Source: Thermoproteales archaeon
GTDB taxonomy: Archaea > Thermoproteota > Thermoprotei > Thermoproteales > Thermocladiaceae
DNA: 9,782 bases
Direction: 5' to 3'
Assembly (NCBI GenBank): GCA_027068725.1
Contig: JAMOMD010000187.1
Location: 1 to 9,782 of the forward strand
Part shown: positions 5,776 to 9,782 of the stretch, one piece after another
Layout of the letters: each line of letters starts with the position of its first letter
Numbering within the stretch: the stretch's first letter is position 1
Notes under the pieces: generated by a model
Told to the model about the DNA's origin: nothing
Seen by the model: only the letters and a program-made list of their open reading frames with translations
Database searches by the model: none
Program-made: the position numbers and the translations under genes

Positions 5776-5988
5776 ATGGATAAGGTATTCCTTCTCCGCC
5801 TCTCACTTGTTCGCGAACTCTCTAACAAGAGAGTAACCGTCGAGGAACTAGAGAAGATCTTGCAGACTCACGCAAAGGAGCTCGATAAAGAATATGCAAA
5901 GCTAATGATTGCAGACCTTGTGACAATAAATGGCTCGCAAGTTGAGTTAAGCAGAGATGGAAGGCTTCTACTAGAACTCATTAGATAA
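5776..5988 (+). CDS. Small helical protein, possibly winged-helix (unknown)
   Basis: This is a 70-aa protein I do not recognise. Two or three helices (LLRLSLVRELSNK, TVEELEKILQTHAKELDKEYAKLMIADLV) are followed by a short hairpin-like stretch (VTINGSQVELSRDGRLLLELIR). That pattern, a helix pair and then a wing with a final D-G-R-x-L-L, resembles small archaeal wHTH proteins, so DNA or RNA binding is a guess. It starts at an ATG 72 bp from the divergent methyltransferase GTG. The TTAATTA element at 5737-5743 is 35 nt upstream. The last 8 nt overlap the end of the convergent dipeptidase gene. It is probably real because its composition is protein-like and it neatly fills the gap between two minus-strand genes. 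Confidence 0.65.
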   Translation: MDKVFLLRLSLVRELSNKRVTVEELEKILQTHAKELDKEYAKLMIADLVTINGSQVELSRDGRLLLELIR

Positions 5989-7060
5989 GTATTCTCGGAA
6001 ATGATGTAAGCACCTGAGGTCCTCTATCCGTAACGTACACATCATCTTCTATCCTGACACCGAACATCCCAACCTTATACACTCCTGGTTCAACAGTTAC
6101 AACATCTCCAACCTCTAGCTTATCCTCACTTTCAGGACTTAGACTTGGACTCTCGTGAACCTCTACTCCAAGTCCATGCCCAAGTCCATGGATGAAGTAC
6201 TGTTCAAGCCCATACTCTCTAAGTACTTGTCTAGCTATCCTGTCAACATCCTCGCAGGAAACGCCTGCACTAATGCAAGACATTGCTTTCTTCTGTGCTT
6301 CTGCAACAGCGTAAATAACATCCTTGACATCTTGCGAAGGTGCGCCAACTACAAAGGTTCTTGTAATATCACTACAGTAGCAGGAAACACGAGCACCAAG
6401 ATCGATAACTACTACATCTCCTCTCGATATTCTTCTACGTGACGACACGTGATGAGGTATTGCAGAATTTGGACCAGACGCAACTATGACCTTGAATGCC
6501 GGCTCAGCCTCGTGAGAATGTATTATTCTAACTATCTCTGCTTCTAAATCAACTTCTCTCACAGAAGGTTTAACAAGAAATGAAACCTCTTCCAAAGCCT
6601 TTTCAGCAATTTTCACAGCTCGCTTAATTCTCTCTATTTCGTAAGCGTCTTTTCTTCTTCTAATTCTTCCGATATGTTCTGAAGCTTCTACAAGCTTCTT
6701 ATCCTCTAACTTCTTAAGAAAACCTACCCTTTTATCATAGCCAACTTTCGTACACTCTCTAAGGACTTCCTTAAGATTTTCAGCTATTTCCTTAGGCCTC
6801 ACAACCTTGTTAGTGAAAGGTGAATAACCTCTCCTCGATAGTACAATAACATTATCTTTCTCGGGTATAAGGTCTATAAGCCTTGGATAGTCAAGTTCAG
6901 ACACATACACAATATATGTAAGATCTCGAAATATCACGAGAACACAGTAAGGCTCTTTCACTTCAAAAACGTACTCTAGGTTTGGAATGTCTGATATAAC
7001 GAGTGCATCTATGTCGCATTTTTCAAATACTTCTTTAAATTTCGAGATCTTATGCTTCAT
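5981..7060 (-). CDS. pepQ: Xaa-Pro dipeptidase / M24 metallopeptidase
   Basis: This is a 359-aa pita-bread-fold metallopeptidase of family M24B, about the usual length for archaeal prolidases. The N-terminal creatinase-like domain (1-135) is followed by the catalytic domain. The dinuclear metal site is complete: D220 (VVVIDLGA), D231 (CSDITRTF), H295 (HGLGHGLG), E324 (VEPGVY) and E338 (VRIEDD). H204 (IPHH) and H302 (VHESPSL) are the usual substrate and proton-shuttle histidines. It should cleave X-Pro dipeptides in the cytosol, completing peptide breakdown. The ATG at 7060 is the only option because an in-frame TAG lies just upstream. An AGGAGGG at 7077-7083 is 16 nt away, rather far for a Shine-Dalgarno sequence. 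It follows the ASCH gene by 3 nt, so the two form an operon. An aminopeptidase P role is possible but less likely at this length. Confidence 0.9.
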   Translation of the reverse strand: MKHKISKFKEVFEKCDIDALVISDIPNLEYVFEVKEPYCVLVIFRDLTYIVYVSELDYPRLIDLIPEKDNVIVLSRRGYSPFTNKVVRPKEIAENLKEVLRECTKVGYDKRVGFLKKLEDKKLVEASEHIGRIRRRKDAYEIERIKRAVKIAEKALEEVSFLVKPSVREVDLEAEIVRIIHSHEAEPAFKVIVASGPNSAIPHHVSSRRRISRGDVVVIDLGARVSCYCSDITRTFVVGAPSQDVKDVIYAVAEAQKKAMSCISAGVSCEDVDRIARQVLREYGLEQYFIHGLGHGLGVEVHESPSLSPESEDKLEVGDVVTVEPGVYKVGMFGVRIEDDVYVTDRGPQVLTSFPRILI

Positions 7061-7063
7061 ATG

Positions 7064-7483
7064 CTAGTATCTGTAGCCCTCCTTTATACGTAATATCATC
7101 TTCATCATATCTTTTGGCTTATCAAATACTTCTTTTACACGAAATCTAATTATGGTGACATATGTTGTGTCCTTTATCTCTGGGTATAGTTTTCTTAGTT
7201 CATTTATTAGATCTCTAATATTTCTAAATCCTTCCTCGTGTAGTATTTCTTTTGGAATTTCTTCTATTCTCCTGATATCTATACTCTCAACTTCTGCTAT
7301 TCCATATACAAGATTATTGCAGACTATTAGTAACTCTCCAAATCTTGGTCTAACAATTCCTAGTCTTATTGTGACTCGCTTTTCTCCTCTTAGTACTCGC
7401 TGAAGATACTCAGGCTTGAATCTCAGCACGTAGTTTAGCTCTGCTACTCTTGTTCTTTCTCGATCTCTTCCTGTCTTTTTCAC
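7064..7483 (-). CDS. ASCH-domain protein (putative RNA-binding)
   Basis: This is a 139-aa protein from the chosen GTG start. It carries an ASCH (PUA-like) domain, with the signature LRGEKRVTIRLG at about 31-42, where a conserved G-x-K-x-x-T-x-R loop forms the binding cleft. It is followed by strands (GELLIVCNN, YGIAEVESI) and a C-terminal beta-alpha stretch ending in a basic tail. ASCH proteins are thought to bind RNA; some are nucleotide or N4-acetylcytidine amidohydrolases, and I cannot tell which applies here. The open frame extends to 7639, but that would run through the divergent promoter and into the neighbouring gene. GTG 7483 lies about 30 nt from the palindromic TATA box at 7508-7519, so a near-leaderless transcript is predicted. 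It is the first gene of an operon with the dipeptidase. Confidence 0.75.
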   Translation of the reverse strand: MKKTGRDRERTRVAELNYVLRFKPEYLQRVLRGEKRVTIRLGIVRPRFGELLIVCNNLVYGIAEVESIDIRRIEEIPKEILHEEGFRNIRDLINELRKLYPEIKDTTYVTIIRFRVKEVFDKPKDMMKMILRIKEGYRY

Positions 7484-7507
7484 GCTGTGTTGTGCTATTT
7501 CAAAATT

Positions 7508-7519
7508 AGTTATATAACC
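7508..7519. promoter_or_regulatory. Palindromic TATA box, divergent promoter
   Basis: AGTTATATAACC contains the perfect palindrome GGTTATATAACC less its first base, with GTTATATAAC fully symmetric (7509-7518). The centre at 7513.5 predicts starts near 7487 on the minus strand, just before GTG 7483 of the ASCH gene. On the plus strand it predicts a start near 7540, close to ATG 7532 and GTG 7541 of the right-hand gene. One element may serve both operons, so TBP bound here must be oriented by flanking BRE bases or used alternately. Confidence 0.55.
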
Positions 7520-7531
7520 ATCGTCTGCAGG

Positions 7532-8263
7532 ATGGTTAACGTGGAATGGCGAATTGAGGAACGCACGGGTTCGCAAGAAATATTGGTTCTTAGGGAAGAA
7601 ATTTCCCCTGGAAAGATAGTCGAGGTTCGAGTACTGCATGACGTTGATGTTGGCAAGTACCTGCTGAGAATAATCAGGCTAATAGGGTTATCATCAAGCG
7701 AAATTTCCCTACTCTCTTCAATATCTGCGAATCTTGGCCTGTCACTAGATTACTCACCTAGTGATCGTCAGATTTACCTTGTACCAAGCCCGATAAGACA
7801 CGTATTCTCGAGTATCGACGAGCTGAATGCCTTTGTTAAAAACGTTATAGAATCCATAAGAGTCTTATCAACATTCCTAGGAGATATAAGAAGCTCCTTA
7901 GAAATTCTAGAGAATTTGCTAAATAAGAACTGGCTTGTAGAATACTCAGAGGGCAAGATAGAATTCGCTAGAAAGACCTTCTACCTTGATAGACTTCTAT
8001 CCTGGGTTATTGTAGATATATCTGCAAGAAGATCACTTGAAACAGGGAAAGTTCACATAAGATTTTCAATATTTTCGAAGGAGCCAAAGGTTCTGCATGC
8101 TGTTGTGCGAAAATTGCAGGAGAGAGGATTTAGGACATACACTGAGGCTGTGGACCTAGGCTTTGCTGAGGCATCGGTTGAAGTGTATAGTTTGGGTCTA
8201 ACAGAGAGAATTGTTGACGAGGTTGAAAAATTAATAAAGGAACTGACAAGAGATGGACAATGA
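7532..8263 (+). CDS. Unrecognised crenarchaeal protein
   Basis: I do not recognise this 243-aa protein. It begins with a strand-rich segment (VEWRIEERTGSQEILVL, PGKIVEVRVLHDV), then a helical centre (about 52-66 and 95-133). The C-terminal region (172-238) looks like a ferredoxin-like beta-alpha-beta-alpha unit: KVHIRFSIFS, a helix, EASVEVYS, a helix. There are no cysteines, signal peptide or membrane segments, so it is probably cytosolic. The ATG at 7532 is the conservative start. The divergent TATA box centred at 7513 would place transcription near 7540, making GTG 7541 (three codons in) a possible leaderless start. An upstream GTG at 7487 is rejected because it lies before the TATA box. 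Its stop overlaps the next start as ATGA, so the two genes are translationally coupled and probably act together. Confidence 0.65.
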   Translation: MVNVEWRIEERTGSQEILVLREEISPGKIVEVRVLHDVDVGKYLLRIIRLIGLSSSEISLLSSISANLGLSLDYSPSDRQIYLVPSPIRHVFSSIDELNAFVKNVIESIRVLSTFLGDIRSSLEILENLLNKNWLVEYSEGKIEFARKTFYLDRLLSWVIVDISARRSLETGKVHIRFSIFSKEPKVLHAVVRKLQERGFRTYTEAVDLGFAEASVEVYSLGLTERIVDEVEKLIKELTRDGQ

Positions 8264-8835
8264 TTATTAACTGGATTAACTTTCTGCCAATTTTGTACCT
8301 TCTTGCCTTCTGCGGTATTGCAGTTTTTCTTCACTACACAGTCAGGAAGAAGCTAGAGAAGTCGAGCACTAGGCTAGACGAGCTAAGAAAAGTTCGCACG
8401 AGCCAGGTACAGGAAATATCACAGGGTCAAGCTGTGATACATGCCCAGGAAGGTGAGCACAAGCCAAAAGAATCAGCTGTTTCACGCGGATCTGAGATTT
8501 CTGTTCAAGTACAGGTACCGGCGGAGACTATTCCAGAACCTGAAATCAAGGTGCCTGAAGACTACTCGAGAGATGACATTAGGAAGCTGATAGCACAGCT
8601 AACGCAGGACGAGCTTAGGATACTTCAGTTCCTCGTTGAGCGTGGTGGCGAAAGTTATCAGATGGAGATATACAGGACGTTGAACCTTCCAAAATCTACA
8701 GTAACAAAAATTGTTCACAGGCTGTCTGAGCGTGGTCTACTTGTTGTAGAGAGAAAAGGAAGATATAACTATGTCAAGCTGAAAAATGTGGAGCTTGTCA
8801 AACAGCTAGTTAATGAAGTTGCTCAGCGATCTTGA
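8260..8835 (+). CDS. Membrane-anchored winged-helix protein (putative transcriptional regulator)
   Basis: This is a 191-aa protein with one N-terminal membrane segment (about 7-26), followed by a basic stretch (RKKLEK). A charged, low-complexity linker (about 30-105) leads to a C-terminal winged helix-turn-helix (about 110-185). The wHTH reads DELRILQFLVERGG, then MEIYRTLNLPKSTVTKIVHRLSERGL for the recognition helix, and LVVERKGRYNYVKL for the wing. This resembles MarR/IclR-type folds and the archaeal predicted membrane-associated regulators (COG2512). The basic residues after the membrane segment suggest the DNA-binding part faces the cytosol. The start overlaps the upstream stop (ATGA), so the upstream protein may be its partner or sensor. 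No ligand domain is visible. The final 30 nt overlap the convergent gene. Confidence 0.8.
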   Translation: MIINWINFLPILYLLAFCGIAVFLHYTVRKKLEKSSTRLDELRKVRTSQVQEISQGQAVIHAQEGEHKPKESAVSRGSEISVQVQVPAETIPEPEIKVPEDYSRDDIRKLIAQLTQDELRILQFLVERGGESYQMEIYRTLNLPKSTVTKIVHRLSERGLLVVERKGRYNYVKLKNVELVKQLVNEVAQRS

Positions 8836-9582
8836 AGTTTTTACTGATATTGAGAACAGGTCGAGTGTCGTTATCGATTTTTCGGCCTTCTCTATCCTGC
8901 CCAGTCTAAAGTCTACTATCATGTTTGCAATATCGTACAATTCAAGTATAATGTCTTGAAACTCTAATGAATACGTTATGGAAAATATTAAAGATACGTT
9001 AAATCTCCTAGTGCCAACTTTTCTCACGTACAGACATTTACCAGGGCTAAAGTACATGTCACATGTTGCCCCGTTTATTTTCCTATGAGAGAATCTCTCT
9101 TTCAAGTTTAGTTCCTTCTCAATATCCTTATCTGTTGAGACCTTAACTATAGCGCAGCATATCGGTATGCTAAGTTGCAAATATTGTCGAATAAGTTTCT
9201 TCAATATTCTCCTAAATATGTAGTCAATATTTTCATCTTTAGTTTTTACAAATCCCCTGAATATTGTATCATCAGGTAAGTGAGATACTACGGATATCCT
9301 GTCTTTACTAATCTGTATCTCGTACAGTTTGAGCACTCTTCTAGTTTCTATCAGTACTTGAATATATTCAACGTCTCCTGTCTTGAGTGGCTTTATCTCA
9401 TTTTTCATTATGTATGCTCCATAGTACGGTATGAGTAGTATACAATCACTACCATGACTTTCTCCTGTACTTATCTCAAGTCTAGTACCGTCAGGCTCTA
9501 TGAATAATGTAAGTACTCTACCTGTCGAGAGCTGCACTCTTGCGCTTGGATGCTCTTCGCATAGTATGAGTCTTGGAAACAT
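8806..9582 (-). CDS. Unrecognised crenarchaeal protein
   Basis: I do not recognise this 258-aa protein. The N-terminal half is rich in beta strands (ARVQLSTGRVLTLFIEP, GTRLEISTGES, CILLIPYYGAYI, VEYIQVLIETRRVLKLYEI). A helix with an YIFRRILKKLIRQYLQL core (near 122-138) and a mixed C-terminal half follow (FNVSLIFSITYSLEFQDIILELYDIANMIV). Six cysteines are scattered without a CxxC pattern. No signal peptide or clear membrane segment is seen. An in-frame TTG two codons upstream (9588) is possible. I chose the ATG at 9582 because a TATA-like TTTAGCTTAT lies about 20 nt upstream. Its last 30 nt overlap the winged-helix gene tail to tail. Confidence 0.6.
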   Translation of the reverse strand: MFPRLILCEEHPSARVQLSTGRVLTLFIEPDGTRLEISTGESHGSDCILLIPYYGAYIMKNEIKPLKTGDVEYIQVLIETRRVLKLYEIQISKDRISVVSHLPDDTIFRGFVKTKDENIDYIFRRILKKLIRQYLQLSIPICCAIVKVSTDKDIEKELNLKERFSHRKINGATCDMYFSPGKCLYVRKVGTRRFNVSLIFSITYSLEFQDIILELYDIANMIVDFRLGRIEKAEKSITTLDLFSISVKTSRSLSNFIN

Positions 9583-9594
9583 TGTCAATCTCGA

Positions 9595-9604
9595 ATAAGC
9601 TAAA
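9595..9604 (-). promoter_or_regulatory. TATA-like box of the unrecognised minus-strand gene
   Basis: On the minus strand TTTAGCTTAT precedes the ATG at 9582 by roughly 18 nt centre to start. AATTTAG just upstream is an alternative centre with more normal spacing. No Shine-Dalgarno sequence is seen before the ATG, so a leaderless transcript is expected. Confidence 0.35.
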
Positions 9605-9645
9605 TTGCTGCGTGGTATATTAGGCCAGTACAGAAAATAGCTCCT

Positions 9646-9782
9646 CTACTTGACTGCTCTCAAAAACGAGACCTTGCCGTACTTGCTCAAGATTGGGTAT
9701 ATCATGCCTAGTACGCCATCGTTTTCGTTTTGAAATCCTGCTACTTTAATGTCCTTGTCTGTTATTTTTACAAAGTGATCAA
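9646..9782 (-). CDS. 3' end of a further minus-strand gene (partial)
   Basis: The minus strand is open from the right edge to a TAG at 9646-9648, giving the last 44 residues of a protein. They begin DHFVKITDKDIKVAGFQNEN and end KYGKVSFLRAVK. The composition is convincing for a real protein and the other two frames are closed early. The Gly-Met-Ile-Tyr-Pro centre and the final basic strand are not enough to name a family. It is read in the same direction as the 258-aa gene, with 63 nt between, but a TATA-like element in the gap suggests separate initiation. Confidence 0.6.
   Translation of the reverse strand, partial: DHFVKITDKDIKVAGFQNENDGVLGMIYPILSKYGKVSFLRAVK

Noticed and set aside
6155..6442. 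95-aa plus-strand reading frame inside the dipeptidase gene
   Set aside because: It is antisense to intact, conserved catalytic-domain coding sequence and shows no protein-like motif.
7080..7125. C/D box-like ATGATGA on the minus strand
   Set aside because: It lies inside the 3' end of the ASCH coding sequence (DMMKMI), and no CTGA follows at guide spacing.
7487..7531. Longer N-terminus of the 243-aa gene starting at GTG 7487
   Set aside because: It would start upstream of the TATA box and overlap the ASCH gene's promoter region.
7484..7639. Longer 191-aa form of the ASCH protein
   Set aside because: The extension crosses the divergent promoter, overlaps the start of the right-hand gene and has an unconvincing composition before the ASCH domain.

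Overview
The window looks like chromosomal DNA of a hyperthermophilic archaeon of the Thermoproteota (Crenarchaeota), probably Desulfurococcales-like, though I cannot name the genus. Pointers are an archaeal NMD3 ribosome-export adaptor homologue, a Cas4 of the Sulfolobus SSO0001 type, an M24 Xaa-Pro dipeptidase, and an archaeal-type methyltransferase with a DPPR motif. TATA-like boxes sit 25-35 nt before start codons, suggesting leaderless or near-leaderless transcripts, and there are compact C/D box guide RNAs. Genes are tightly packed and face each other in convergent pairs.

Left part (1-2529): a gene tail at the edge, then a stand-alone cas4-like nuclease (+). It runs tail to tail into a metallo-beta-lactamase hydrolase (-), which follows nmd3 (-).

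Centre (2530-3012): this 483-bp stretch has no protein gene but is the most information-rich part. I read three C/D box sRNAs in it. The first shares a bidirectional TATA region with nmd3. The second and third are directly adjacent behind one TATA box. It also holds a long unexplained hairpin and an array of AGAWTCT palindromes just upstream of the next gene. One guide of the third sRNA is complementary to the conserved tRNA D-arm entry (U8-A9-G10-C11-U12-C13-A14-G15).

Middle (3013-5757): a 601-aa HD-domain phosphohydrolase (+) whose stop codon abuts the stop of a SAM-dependent methyltransferase (-).

Right part (5776-9782): a small wHTH-like protein (+), converging on an ASCH-domain protein plus Xaa-Pro dipeptidase operon (-). 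A palindromic TATA box separates that operon from a divergent two-gene operon (+), which encodes an unrecognised protein and a membrane-anchored winged-helix protein coupled by an ATGA overlap. Then come an unrecognised 258-aa protein (-) and the 3' end of a further gene (-) at the right edge.

The common thread is translation and RNA maintenance (NMD3, guide RNAs, an ASCH protein, possibly the methyltransferase) mixed with nucleic-acid and nucleotide hydrolases. I see no CRISPR array, transposon or phage genes.
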